A stretch of 64,000 bases of DNA from NCBI GenBank assembly GCA_037074705.1, contig CM073591.1, forward strand, positions 1,976,087 through 2,040,086. Reading direction: 5' to 3'. A model generated the notes under the pieces. It ran no database searches. It saw only the letters and a program-made list of their open reading frames with translations, and had not been told where the DNA came from. Both the position numbers and the translations under genes were made by a program. Source of the stretch: Zhengitettix transpicula (taxonomy: Eukaryota > Arthropoda > Insecta > Orthoptera > Tetrigidae). Position 1 is the first letter of the stretch. The number at the start of each line of letters is the position of its first letter. Below are positions 34,215 through 46,160 of the stretch, piece after piece.

Positions 34215-34840
34215 CCCTTCTTCAACTTCAGCTTTATGCCCCACCAAACTTTAACTTTTTTCAATAAAACCACATACATTTTCATTCCACCTATCCTCCT
34301 ATCTCTCTACTCCCTCATCAAACCTTTTTATAAACAAACATTGTAGCAACTGCCACGAAAACAGCAAGAAAAAAATATAGAAATGTTTTCGGTCACGAAT
34401 GCTGCTCGGCTATCCGCAGAACCCTTATCAGTAATCCCCGATCACAAAACGAATATTTAAAACCCCCTGTATTTCAATCAAACAAACAATCCATGTTACA
34501 ATGGTTTCCATTTTAAAGCCTTCGAATGTTTTCATCATACCCTCTCCGGTTAGAATTCCTCAATATTTATTCAGGAAGAACAAGAAGAAATAGTTTAAAC
34601 ATGCCACGCCCCCTTTCCTGCAGAATAACCTATGTTTCCTCATTTAAAGTTACATTTCCCAAAATTATCTTACCCTCTCTTATCTTATTCCTAAACGTTC
34701 TCCTCAATTTACACACTACTATCCCTTCAGGTATAAGATTGAAGAAAAACAGAATATTGAAAAATAAGAAAATATTCCTGTTAGCGGGAGTAATCACGAA
34801 TGCCACGCGTGTAATTAACAAAGAGCGTTAATCCCCCTAA

Positions 34841-35887
34841 TTATTGAATCCCTTCCATCTCCCTTTTATAATATGGCATCCAATTATATAAATTAAAAGG
34901 CCTAATTGCTCCTCCATCATTGTCTTGTATATGGTAGTAATTTCTTGTCCCTTTTTTTACCACCTTTAATGGGCCCTGATATATTGGTGACAATTTAGCG
35001 TTTACTTTTCTTATTGGGTCTGGTACCCTCAGGCTCTTAACTAATACCTGGTCTCCCACCTCAAATTGTATTTCCTTATTTTTTTGTTTCTCTCTCCTCT
35101 TCTGCGCTACCCTTTCCAAACATTGTTTTACTTTCAATTTTACTTGGTTCTCATCCCAACCTGCATTACTAGTTGGATATTCTATGATGTTCTCTATAGG
35201 CAGTTTTATCCGTTTTCCCTTCTGCACTTCCTCTGGAATATGTCCTGTTGCGGTACTATACCCTTGATTTATGTACATTTCTACCTTCTTTAAACACTTG
35301 CCCCATCTTTCATGTTTGTTCATGCACATTATTCTCAACATCACTGCTATAGTCCTCATATATCTCTCTGATGGGTTGCTCTGTGGGTGCCTAATGGAAG
35401 TAAACACCACTTTTATTCCTTTTTGGGTCAACGTTGTTCTCCATTTATTACTCGTAAACTGCTTTCCATGGTCTGAAATAATTCTATCTGGCCTTCCTTC
35501 TTCCTCACAATAAAGCTTTATCCCTTTTAAAAAGTTGTTGGTTATTGCATCCTTAAGCCAGAATAAACGTACATATTTTGTTAAAGAATCCAGCACTACC
35601 AAGATAAAATTCCATCTATTTATACTCCTAGTTAATGGTCCCAAAAGATCTAAGTAAATCAGTTCTCCTTTCCCTTCAGGTACTACAGTGACAAACTTTC
35701 CTTCAAATGTAATATTCCTATGTTTACACAGCTGACACATGTAACATGTCCTCACATATTCTTTTATGTTTCTATTCATACCCTTCCATGACACTGTATT
35801 TCTCAACATTTTTACAAGTTTACTGCATCCTGGATGTCCCTGCTGATCATGAAAATATTTCCTACAGCTTTCTGGCACTTCTAACAC
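34841..35887 (-). CDS. Gypsy integrase region (pol fragment)
   Basis: A 348-aa open frame. Near the N-terminus is an HHCC-type zinc-binding region (FHDQQGHPGC, then RTCYMCQLC). The core has the DDE residues in context: IYLDLLGPL, then IISDHGKQF, then PSERYMR. The tail has the basic GDQVLVKSLR and YQGPLKVVKK words of the Gypsy integrase C-terminal domain. The frame is uninterrupted although the element is truncated, so it is either recent or by chance intact. It has no start signal of its own; it is part of a polyprotein. Confidence 0.85.
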   Translation of the reverse strand: MLEVPESCRKYFHDQQGHPGCSKLVKMLRNTVSWKGMNRNIKEYVRTCYMCQLCKHRNITFEGKFVTVVPEGKGELIYLDLLGPLTRSINRWNFILVVLDSLTKYVRLFWLKDAITNNFLKGIKLYCEEEGRPDRIISDHGKQFTSNKWRTTLTQKGIKVVFTSIRHPQSNPSERYMRTIAVMLRIMCMNKHERWGKCLKKVEMYINQGYSTATGHIPEEVQKGKRIKLPIENIIEYPTSNAGWDENQVKLKVKQCLERVAQKRREKQKNKEIQFEVGDQVLVKSLRVPDPIRKVNAKLSPIYQGPLKVVKKGTRNYYHIQDNDGGAIRPFNLYNWMPYYKREMEGIQ

Positions 35888-36131
35888 CCATCCTTTTCTT
35901 GCCCTTTCGTTATTTTTAAATATTAAATATTAAACCACCCTTCATTTTATATTCATTACCCCCATTCCTTTCCCGGTTTCTGTTCTGCTCCTGTTCTTCT
36001 ATCTTTTACTTTAACTCCTTCATCCTACCATCTTCCTTTGTCATTTTAAGTAACTGTCTCTTAATATTTTTCTCCATTACTCCTAGCACTGCTATAACCG
36101 CTGAACCCTCAAATTCGCCTTCCCTTTCATA

Positions 36132-36449
36132 TTAATCACTATTCCTACTTAAATAATTCGCTGCTACATTATCAACCACTTTTACATGTTTAATAATCAA
36201 ATTATATTGCTCCAAAGCTAGCGTCCACCTCCTGACTCTTGCATTCGTATTTTTACACTCCCTCAAAGCCTGATGATCTGAATAAAGATATACCGTCTGA
36301 CCTATTATGTATTGCCTAAACTTCTCTACTGCACAGACTATAGATAACAATTCTATTTCTGTCGTACAGTAATTTTTCTCGTGTGTCCTTAATCCACGGC
36401 TGGCCAAACAAATCACTGCCTCCCTTCCTTCATCATCCCTCTGTCCCAA
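36132..36449 (-). pseudogene. Gypsy RNase H fragment
   Basis: Reads GREAVICLASRGLRTHEKNY, TTEIELLSIVCAVEKFRQYI, YLYSDHQALRECKN and NVAANYLSRN, which is the RNase H of Ty3/Gypsy pol. The preceding DASGQSIGAILGQ lies just beyond, up to about 36480. Stops separate it from the integrase frame. Confidence 0.8.
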
Positions 36450-36652
36450 TATTGCCCCTATACTTTGCCCACTGGCATCACATCTTAGTTTTTAGTGATG
36501 TCATCTCACCATTGGATTACGTCCGTAATGAGAACAGCACCGCTGCACTTGGACAACAGTACCATCGTTTCGGGGGAAGGATCCAGGAAACCAGGAGACA
36601 AACTGCTCACCACGTGTTCACCTTATGCCAATTATTCCTCGTCTCTCCTTAC

Positions 36653-36917
36653 CTTTATTGGATCTGCAGTTTTCGTTGTCCATGCAGTGGGAGTTGTAAA
36701 ACGATTTGTATTCACCGTGGCTGTTCCTGGCGCAAAGCGGGTCCAGAAGCCGAGGGCAAAAGGTCATGCATTTAGGTTTCGCCTTAGAATGAACTGAGCA
36801 GACGACCAGGGAAGCGACCACCAAGGCTGGAAGGAGCACAGCGACGTGAGAAGAGCGTCTACGGCAGAAGGACCCATCAGACAGACGATACTCACCGAGG
36901 ACAACGTTCAGCTTCAT
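36653..36917 (-). CDS. Kazal-type peptide H (exons 1-2; exon 3 not found)
   Basis: Exon 1 is 36896-36917 and exon 2 is 36653-36826. Signal peptide as in gene D. Loop KPKCMTFCPRLLDPLC has predicted P1 Arg, then CARNSHGEYKSFYNSHC and MDNENC, with a good donor AAG|GTAAGG. Intron 2 is cut at about 36490 by the truncated Gypsy element. No exon 3 is seen to its left before gene G. Splicing to the exon 3 of gene G (30508-30563) is phase-compatible but speculative; otherwise the gene is broken and lacks Cys6. TATAAA is at 36956-36951. Confidence 0.65.
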
Positions 36918-37099
36918 GCCGAATGTGAGTTTGCCTGGAGGGTCTCTTCCTTTATAAGCAAACCCTTGATATTTAGCAACGCCTGCGGGTCTAATTGTCG
37001 GGCTTCGGCTAAAAGTAAATGCGTAATAAAAACAAAACATAAAAATGAAAGGCCAACCTCCAAGCTCCACGAATTCTTTGGAAGAGACAAACATCCAGC

Positions 37100-38068
37100 A
37101 ACATCAACATTTGTGATTTATCTCTGTGTGAGGCGAATAACGATGCTTTAAAATCAACAGTGTGGAGAATTGAAACTGGCCGGAGTTTACTACAAAGACG
37201 AGAGTAAAAGTAATGAGTTCAGTTAAAATACCATAAACGCTCAGTGATAAGACGTGATGGTCCTCTAACACCTTGACCTATGCCAGTCCAACTTTCACTA
37301 TCAATTCCGTTGAGGTCGTTCATTATGAGGTTCTACTGTGAGGAGCAGAAGGAATGCATCCATTGCCCCCTTCCCTGCCTTTCCACGTCTAGACCTTTTA
37401 TTCGTATTCCTGTTTGCAGGTTACCACCCACACTTTCGCATCTCCGTGAAGCGTCGGTCGAGTAGTTGCAAGTCCGTATACTCCCCCGAGCTTCCTTATC
37501 GTCCTTACTAAATATACTATTATTGATTATTTAATTTGGGTATTACATAATTTGAATTATATATTTAATTTTGTGTTTATTTATTTGCTCGTTTTTATTT
37601 GTTTATCCTTTGCATTTTTTCGTTTACGTTCTGTTTGATGTTGTTTAGTTTACTACATTGCGAAAATTTGTCCCTCACACACAATCGGTTCCAGGATATG
37701 CGAGTCAAGTCCAATGACGAGTAAATGGGATTTATGATATATTCATTTCCTTATATTATTCTCATTATTAATGTAACATTCAAACAAACAAAACTGTGCA
37801 TTATTTATTAGATTTGTGTATAGTGTTTAGAAACTTATTTATTATCTGTGTGCTTTCTTAATTAACTTTAGTGACGAGTCCTACTTCCTCATAAGAGGCT
37901 AATGGAGGATAAATATAACTGTCCCCCGTGTTATGTAATAGTCTGTCTCTCGAAGAGTCGATGTCAGGAGTTACGGTCCCTTCAATTCCGCCTCTTTTAC
38001 CTTACAGGATTCAGGGTGCCACAGTGATGACCATCGTGAGTACGACGGACGTGTTCTGGTATGATGCA
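37100..38068. other. Upstream region of gene H, duplicated
   Basis: 37100-37510 matches 46620-47015 upstream of gene J. Both contain plus-strand words MPVQLS and FIMRFYCEEQKEC (37280-37360, 46792-46870) and a GTTACCACCCACACTTTCG stretch after TTTGCAG, but the frames then differ. The rest is AT-rich without features. No gene is claimed. Confidence 0.4.
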
Positions 38069-38356
38069 TTATTCTCCTGATTCTTTCCATACAAATTCAA
38101 CGACATCACAAAATGGAAAACTATTGCTTTGCCACGATGATACACGAGTAATCGCAGAGAAGGAAAGACGGACAAATAAGTGACGCGCCTGATTCAGTTC
38201 TTCATTTTGGGGTCCATAGATGACATAAATCACTTCCCTTTCTAAGTCTGTGAGAGTCAGAGCCCACCATATTAGATATATAAATAGAACCACTAAAGAG
38301 TGACCGCGTTTTTCCTTGATTGTAACAACTACAATGGTTCCTTGAATTTTCAGCAT
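38069..38356 (-). other. Conserved open segment near orphan exon 3
   Basis: A diverged copy of the downstream segment: VVTIKEKRGHSLVVLF, WWALTLTDLEREVIYVIYGP. The VIYGP and TLT words are kept although the rest has changed. Confidence 0.4.
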
Positions 38357-38543
38357 TTCATTATTTAAATAATTACAACCGTGCCTTAGACTGGAGGAAA
38401 GGATCGAAGGTCGCGGGAAGGTTCAGACAAGGAAGACGATTCCAACACTCCTGGATTGACATTAATTATTATCGGTTTTACAATGATTAGTGTTGAGATA
38501 GAATGCAGAGATCAACTAACGATTCGTATCAGACTTGCTCCTC

Positions 38544-38596
38544 TCAGTTCACAGGATCTAAACCAGGGCAGGAACCGTCGTGTACGTTTCTGTAAT
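38544..38596 (-). pseudogene. Orphan Kazal exon 3
   Basis: After the acceptor TTTCCAG the frame encodes VHDGSCPGLDPVN and a stop, the same as exon 3 of gene K. It sits just left of gene I's own downstream region and has no matching exons 1-2. It is a relic of a deleted gene, or possibly an alternative last exon for gene I. Confidence 0.75.
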
Positions 38597-38811
38597 CTGG
38601 AAACTAGAATGTCGGTAATAGATGATTCAAGGAAGTTTTACTATGTGGATGGAAACACCGTCAGTGAAGGATCCAAGGTTAGGGGAAAAGAAACAAGAAC
38701 ATAAGCTAGGCCATGCGCACAAGCATGGACATTGTAATTATTCTTGGTTATACAGAGATTCATTATTAGGAATAACTGCAAAACCTTCGACGAGTGGCTG
38801 AACTGCTACTA

Positions 38812-39936
38812 TCAGTAATCTGGCTTTAGTCCTGGACAGAAACCATTGTGGATCTTGACGTAATCTGGAATCAAGATTGATTTTTGTGTATTATTTGGAT
38901 AATTGCGTAAGTAATTAATTTTATTTAATTAAAAATTATATTTTTCGCATTAAAAATTAGCCATTAGTGTGGACGGTTGATATTGGAACTGAGCGTTGCC
39001 TTGTCGATGTGAACGGACTGAATGAGACGAACAATCCGGTTGGGCAAAATATTTCTTAACCCGCGAGGTTTTAAAAGCAAATCTGTCTATGTCTGGTTGA
39101 AACAGAAGATTGTGGGAAAGCAGGTGAGGAGACCATCCTGAGGGTGGACGTCGTCGAACGAAGGCGTGTGTCGTGACGCCGTATCCATCACATCCACATT
39201 ATGGTGCATAATGTAGTGAAAAGTCGGGAATATAACCCATCGAAGGCAAATGTGATTTGGACCACCAGGGAAGTTAACGACATTTGTCAGTCTGCTTTAA
39301 ACGTAACGACGACATCCATAGTGACAACAGGCAACGTTGACAACGTTCTACTGACGTCATCCACATCCGCGTTTTCACCCTCTAATGATGGAACTTTTAC
39401 TTTACGCTTTATTGACAATGTTCCACCTGTCGTCATCCACCGCTACATAACGGTTATTCAGAGGAAAGAGGAAGTTTTTAGTGACATCTCACCAATGAAT
39501 TACGTCCGTAATGAGAGCAGCACCACTGCCCTGCACAACAGTACCATCGTTTCGGGGTAAAGATCCACGAATTTTAACCCCACTTTGAAATTATGTGATT
39601 GACCAGTGGGACTGAGACAATCTGCTGACAACCTGTTTTAGCTATGCCAATCATATCTCGTCTCTCCTTACCGTTATTGAATCTGCAGTTTAAGTCCTTC
39701 ATGCACTCGGAGTTGTAAAACGATTGGTGTTCGCCGAAGCTGTTCTTGGCGCAAAGCTTGTCCAGATGCAAAGGGCAAAAGGTGCTGCATTTAGGTTTTT
39801 CCTGAGAATTAGCTGAGCAGACGACCAGGAAGGCGACTACCAAGGCTGGAAGGAGCACAGCGACGTGAGAAGAACGTCTACGGCAGAAGGACTCATCAGA
39901 GAGACGATACTCACCGAGGACAACGTTCAGCTTCAT
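38812..39936 (-). CDS. Kazal-type secreted peptide I (intact)
   Basis: Exons are 39915-39936, 39672-39845 and 38812-38864, giving 82 aa. Signal peptide MKLNVVL + ALVVAFLVVCSANS. The loop KPKCSTFCPLHLDKLC has predicted P1 Leu, followed by CAKNSFGEHQSFYNSEC and MKDLNC (Cys4 shifted as in D). Exon 3 carries HNGFCPGLKPDY. All splice sites are canonical. Intron 1 differs from that of gene D at one of 69 positions although exon 2 differs at 21 of 58 residues. TATAAA is at 39975-39970, with the promoter palindrome upstream. Confidence 0.82.
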
Positions 39937-40079
39937 GGCGACTGTGAGTTGGCCTGGAGGGTCCCTTCCTTTATAAGCAACCAATCAGGAAAAACCTTGA
40001 TATTTTGCACCGCAATCGGTGCTAATTTACGTGTTTTTTGATAAGAGAGAAGGCGTAGTAAAATTCGAACCTAAATGTC

Positions 40080-41282
40080 AACCACAGAGCCTTCATTTGC
40101 GCGGATTCCTTTGGAAGTGAGAAAGATCCAGCGACAGCAACGTCTGTAATTTTATCCTTGCTTAAAGCAATTCACGGTGCTTTAAAACAACATAAATAAA
40201 GTCCCACTGAACATTACATTAATATTTTACTCCGATGATTATACGCCATCTGTTTATTGTCAGGTCAACTGCACTGTGTTGGTTACGTTACCTTAAGCTC
40301 AGGAGGCTGCATGGCGACGGGCGATGACAGTCAATTGTTTATCAGTTATTATTACGCTGAACCATCTGTTACCCATTGTCGTTGCTCCTTCATTGTTTCA
40401 CCAATGATTCGGCTCACCCATTGTCGTTACGTTTGCGCCGCTATTAAGTGTTGTCAACTGACCAGTGCAGTTGCGTTTCTCTAGGCTCTTCTTAGCACCT
40501 GACGAAAGGTACATTGTGTGCCGTTTATATTTTTCCTTTATTTTCTGTATTGTTTCTTTATTATTTGTAAATATAAGAATTGCTAGAGTTGCATTGTTAC
40601 GTCAGGCGAACAAAACTTGAGAGATTCACAGTTTTTCGGACCCTGAAAATGAGAGGTGTGTTTGGTGGAGTCAGTTTTCAGAGTTCCTGGTACTATGATT
40701 AAGAAAGCGTTAATACCCAGCAGAGGCAGACTGTATTAATAGTCCACTGGTTTTGGAATTGCAAGTGGATATTCTGCAGTATTTCGTCTATTGCCATATT
40801 GATGCAATTATCAAAGTTTTAAAAAACAACGTTATCAACAGTTGAGAGCTGGAAGTGCTTGTGTTTGAAAACTAAAACATGTTTAAATTCAGTGCAATAT
40901 GGTCTGTGTAACAATAATGGAGTGACGAACAGCTAAGGGTAAAGTAAACAAAAAAAATTTCATTGTGTGTAAACGTAATGTGTAAATATAATTATCGTCA
41001 GATTTCTTAATTCAATAATTATTTTAGTAAGGTTTACTTTGCATCGTAATTCCTTAATTGTCATTTTTGTTAGTATTTTATTGGTGGCAGCCCTGAGAAT
41101 TAAGCTGTGGCACAACAATATCAAGTTGCAAAATTTTATCTGATATAAGAATTTGTTTTATTTAATTAAATTTGTTATATTTTAAATTATTGTTTTCATT
41201 TTAAATCCTCTCTTTAAAAGTTTTAACTATTTTATAACGTAATTATAATGTAATTCAATAAATTTGTAAATTATTTATATTT
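40080..41282. other. Upstream flank of gene I and AT-rich block
   Basis: The first 200 bp is the flank common to the array. 40250-41275 is related to the 8690-9400 block (TCTTCTTAGCACCTGACGAA, TTAAGCTGTGGCACAACAAT), with an unrelated insert near 40515-40890. No gene supported. Confidence 0.45.
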
Positions 41283-42832
41283 ATATTGTAATACCTATTA
41301 AGGACGCAATTCAAGAAGGCCATTATTTGATAAAAAGACCATGATTTGTTTATATGTGATAATTATCTGATGGCTCAGAGGAGAGGTGGAAGCCAGGTTT
41401 TATCCATTTTGTTGTTTCCGAATGGCTTTGACGGCTTTCATAGAAAAAATATGATTGACAGCGCAGACTAGGAACGTAAGCCGACTTTTTTTTTGTTTTT
41501 TATCTATTTGATGTCCGAGATTTGGAATCTGTGGCTTTCATTAAAATTTGAGTGGCATCGGGTTCTGTTTGACGGTGTCCGCTTCAGAGGATGACTTAAA
41601 GTCAGTTTGACTGACATCGGAAGCTGCTTCGCCAAGACCGTGAGAACGCAGGATCTTGGTAAAGGAGAATATTCTGGAGAAAAATTTGGACATAAAAGTT
41701 CAGTTGGGTGCCAGAGCGAATTATGTAAATTGCTTTATCAACTTAGTTTTTTAAAGATTTTAATTGAAAGCAATAGATACAAATAGCAAAGTGTTTGGAC
41801 GCAGTGACATCAAGACTGGAGCTGAGTCTGGGCAGCGGTCACAGCGTATATATACTGTAACGCCTTGAAGGAAAGGCATTGTTTCTGATTAATGGTCTAC
41901 ACTGACGAAGGGACAGTTTGTGATATTGACTTAGGGTAAGTCTGGAGAATTTAGAACAGCGCACGTGGGTGAGGTGCCTGTCCCAAAATAAATCTGTTAA
42001 GGCAGGCATTGTTTCGGATAATGGCGTGGACAGTGGAAAAGATATTCTGTAATGTAGGAGCGCTGGTCGTGTGAGGGTGAGAAGACAAGTCCAGAGTAAT
42101 TGAGGGTGCAGTTTGGAGGGTCTGGAGAATTTAGAATCGCGCACGTGTGAGGGTAAGAAGACAAGTGCAAAGACAAATTAGACCTGTCTCGATTGGCGGC
42201 GTCGGGACAAGACAGAGTGGCTAGATATTTTGCTAGCTGAGGAACTGCAGTGCATAGTGTAAATCTCGATTTAATGAAGAAACTGTCAACGAGCAGTTGC
42301 GACGTAGTTTTGGAACAAAGGAAAAAATGAAGAGACTGGTAGTATATAAGGGAGAGATAAGCTATTGTGTCAGTGTTTAAAAAGTCCTGTCTATAAAGTG
42401 TGGGTGTATGAACGCGCCAAATGTTCCTGAGTAATCGTAAGTTGAAATTTTATGGTATTAATATTTGTAAACTGAATTAAAAGAAACAGTCAGATATCGT
42501 TCCTTTCTTTTGTGTAAAATCAATCTGGTAGAATAAGTTCGTTAATAATTTTTGTCTATGTCTAGACGATTAAATATTTCTTTTTATTTTAATATAAATT
42601 GTATGTGCTTTGATTATTTAAATGTTCTGTCCGTTATCAAACCCAGTAAAGACCCATGAGAGGAAGAGATATGTTTTTAATTAAATTGTATCATTGTTTC
42701 AAGTGTTGTTAAATAAATTTTGTTTGTTTTAAAGTTAATAGTTGCTCATTTAAAAGCCCATCATATTTAATTATTACATTTTGACTACCACAACGTGGGG
42801 CAAATTAATACGTAATCATAGTTATTTATTAC
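41283..42832. mobile_element. LTR-like segment (TGTAAT...ATTACA)
   Basis: Starts TGTAATACCTATTAAGGACG beside an AT tract and ends TTTATTACA beside another. It contains ATCAAACCCAGTAAAGACCC and CACAACGTGGGGCAAATTA, words shared with other LTR-like segments. No coding part. Confidence 0.55.
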
Positions 42833-42839
42833 AATACAT

Positions 42840-43849
42840 ATATATCAGTACAGTACAAAGAGGTGTTTGTTTCAGCTGAGATAAAAAGACCTCTTGACAA
42901 TCTCAAGGAGCAGAGTCTGCTACTTAGCTCTGTATATCTTGAGTGGAATATTTTACTTAACAAGCGCAATGAAGGAGGATGTGTTAATTGGAAGTCGGAG
43001 CCTGAGGGAGGCAAATGGTTTAGTTGGATGGAAAATTAGTAGAACATCAGAATTGAACTCTGTTTGGTGAATGTTGAAAGATCCTGAACATTTTATAATG
43101 ACAGAACGTATTGGAATTATCAATAATACTGGCCAAATTGACAGGTGGCCGCGAGCGAAACATCCATACGAGTAGTCGGAAGTCTGCAGTCTGGAGTTTG
43201 GATACTGAAAGGATAAAGTGTTGTGTTGTGAAACGTGTGTCAGTAAAATGGCAGTGTAAATTTTATGCACAGAATGGCCATTAATAAAGTGAAGTGTGTT
43301 CCCGAACACAAAAGCATAAAACTTGTAAATAGCGATTAAAAATAAATAATTTTGTAAACCGTAAATTAAAGGTGAAAGGTCAGATTTCGTTTCTAGTAAC
43401 TTAATTAAATTGTATTTTCTATATTCTGTAAAATTCTTCCAATTATAATTGGATATTATTTATTTTGATCAAGCCCAGTGCAGACCCTGAGATTTTGAGT
43501 TTCATTCATTGTAAAAAACTAAACAGTATAAATTGTCTTAAATGCCATGAAATTGTAAAAGACTTAATTGTTTTTAATATCTAAATATCGCGAAATAGGG
43601 ATTTAAGTTGTATTTTGTATGAATTAATTTGTTTTGTTTTATTGAATTTAATAACATGTTTAATTCAAATTCCTGTCAAACTCATTTATATTTTGTGCTC
43701 CAACGTTGGAAAATTGATTAGTCTTCCAGTTGTTAGCAACATTTGGCAACAACGTGAAGCAATTCTTATCATTGGTCGTTTATTTATACGCTTGGTGCGA
43801 CAAAGTTTAATTTTTTATTTATATTCCCTCTTTTTGGTTTATACAATAT
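42840..43849. mobile_element. LTR-like segment without coding
   Basis: It lies between AT tracts and contains ATCAAGCCCAGTGCAGACCC and GGCAACAACGTGAAGCAAT. Its ends are less clear than those of its neighbours. Confidence 0.45.
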
Positions 43850-44213
43850 ATCAATAACGATAATTGAAGGCAATTAAATAATTAATGATTTAACAAATAA
43901 AATAAATTTTTATCGACGAGAACACAAATGCAATAATGTCTAAGAATACACATACAGGCGGGTCATTGTCGTAGGGGAGCGAATAAGCTACGGGGCTCAC
44001 CAGTCGGATACAGAATTTCGTCAAGTAGAGTCCGATACAAAAATTTGTGGAGTACAGTTGAGCCACTGAACAATGATATAGCGAGAAAGAGTAAAAATTT
44101 GTTAATTAGTACAGAACATTGTGATACCAAAGCATATCGAGTCTGACAGTGGTGTGGAACTTTGGGAGAAGCAGAGAACAACGTTCTGATTAGCCCGTAA
44201 TCACAACCAGAGC

Positions 44214-44266
<53 letters not shown>

Positions 44267-44890
44267 AAAGTTAAGGTTTGCAGTATTGTTACGGAACAAT
44301 TGTGTCTGGTGGACGATATCAATCCTTTGGAAAGTGATTTAAAAATTAAATTCAGTGAAACGCTGGCCTGTTACGTGTAAATAGTGTAAAGTGTATCATA
44401 GAATACAAACAATTGCCTGGTAACGGTACAAACTGTAAGTATAGAGAAACTTTCTAAATTCGTGCTATGTAAACGTTAAATAACGAGAGATCAATAGATT
44501 TCGGTTTCAGTTTCATTTTGTTGTTTTATTCTGATGTAATTTTAATGGTTATAGAAAATGTTTGTTAAATCTGGATGGTAGGAAAAGGTATAGTTCTTTG
44601 TTTAATAGGCCTAATTAATGACCCTGAGACCAGAGTACAGGAGCTTCTATAATAGTAAAAATATTAATGTAAAATAATCTCAGGAAAAATTTTTTTATTA
44701 TAAATTTGACTAAACCAATTGTTTCAGAGATTTAATCCCTTGCGATTATTTCCACATCCTTTCTTTAAATTATTTTAATAATAAATTCATCCGCTAATTA
44801 ATCATAATGAATTTGATTATTACATAATTTGTCATGCCAACGTGACGCAGAATCACTTCAAATTTATCAATTCAATTAAGTTTGTGTATT

Positions 44891-44893
<3 letters not shown>
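43850..44893. mobile_element. LTR-like segment, copy 2 (about 1.0 kb)
   Basis: Full-length relative of 22607-23621, including the (GA)n tract (44215-44264), TGACCCTGAGACCAGAG, and the end GTGTATTACA followed by (AT)n. The right flanks of both copies also match for about 100 bp. Confidence 0.6.
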
Positions 44894-44930
<37 letters not shown>

Positions 44931-45560
44931 GGTAGTTAATCAACAAATATTTGGACTCGCGTGGTCAACGGCAGAAGGTACGCAGGTTGTACCTAAGGAT
45001 ATAATGATGATATAATTGAGCGACAGATTGCCAATTAAAAGAGGTTGAGTTAAGTGTGAGTGTGCCCGAACTCGGTGGTGTGGTGTGCAAAAGGCCGCCG
45101 TGAGACTTAGATGGACTGCACACGAGTTGTACACAACGACGAGATAAGGATAGGATAATTAAGAGACATGGGTGTGGGGAGAAGTGCACACGGCTTCGTG
45201 GTGAAGTGCGCAAAGGAAAGAGATATAAGGTGTCGTAAGAAGAAAGAAGGGAGCAGTATATGAGCAGCGATCGTTGGTGGCGGTTCTCGTAACCAACGGG
45301 CCCTGTTACGTGGACAATATAAATAGGAGTTTTTTTGTAAGCAAGAGTCGTCGAAAATTTATCGTAGGTCATCAGCAGAAGAAAGTCAGGTGGTGATAGT
45401 CTGCTGGTACGTGAACAATCTGCGTAGTTGTACTGACAAAAGTGTTCAGTGAAAAGTGTGAGCACAACTTGGTGCTCTTTACGGCCTGTATAAAGTGAGT
45501 GAGTGCAAGTATGCGACTGAGCCAAATTGCATGGATTACCAGAGATTATAAGTTAAGATT
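44894..45560. other. (AT)n and unassigned stretch
   Basis: (AT)n at 44894-44930. The next 100 bp matches 23660-23770. 45040-45560 is GC-richer, with an open minus-strand frame (45525-44965) rich in Ser/His that matches no family recognised here. Confidence 0.35.
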
Positions 45561-46160
45561 TCACAGTATTCATAGTGAAGACGAGTGAAGGCGTGTGTCG
45601 TGACGCCGTGTTCATTACATCAACATTATGTTGCAGTAGTGAAGAAACTGTATTGAAAAGTTGGGAACATCACCTGCTGTTTACCTCCACCCCCACACCC
45701 GTCACCACACATCGAAGCCATATGTGATTTGGACCACAAGCGAAGGTAACGACATATTTTATTGCGCTTGTCAACGCGACAACCACGTTCATAGTTTACA
45801 GACAACGCCAACTGGCAGCGTAGACTACGATCCACTGACGTCATCCATCTCTGCGTTATCACCCTCTAATAATAGCTCTTTTACATCACCCTTTATTGAT
45901 AATGTTACACCTGACGTCATCCACCGCTACGTATCGGTCACTCAGAGGAAGGAGGAAGTTTTAAGGGACGTCATCTCACCATTGCATTATGTCCGTAATG
46001 AGAGCAGCACCGCTGCCCTTGGACAACAGTATCATCGTTTTTGGGGGAAGGATCCACGATATTGCACTCCACGTTGAAAACCTGTGCTTAACCAGTGGGA
46101 CAGAGACAATCTGCTGACCGTCTGTTCTAGTTATGCCAATTATACCTCCTCTCTCCCTAT

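Larger units (their letters stand above)
31661..36490 (-). mobile_element. 5'-truncated Ty3/Gypsy retrotransposon
   Basis: Minus-strand order is RNase H (36490-36132), integrase (35887-34841), then a long non-coding tail and an LTR-like end starting TGTAATAACC at 31661 next to (AT)n. The LTR contains GGGTCTCTACTGGGTTTGAC, the reverse of the family word. Everything upstream of the RNase H start is missing: the right edge falls at the DASG motif and joins intron 2 sequence of gene H at about 36490. No gag, protease or RT. Confidence 0.85.

Noticed and set aside
44965..45525. 186-aa minus-strand frame
   Set aside because: Low-complexity Ser/His/Leu composition, no domain, no promoter or splice context, next to LTR-like sequence.
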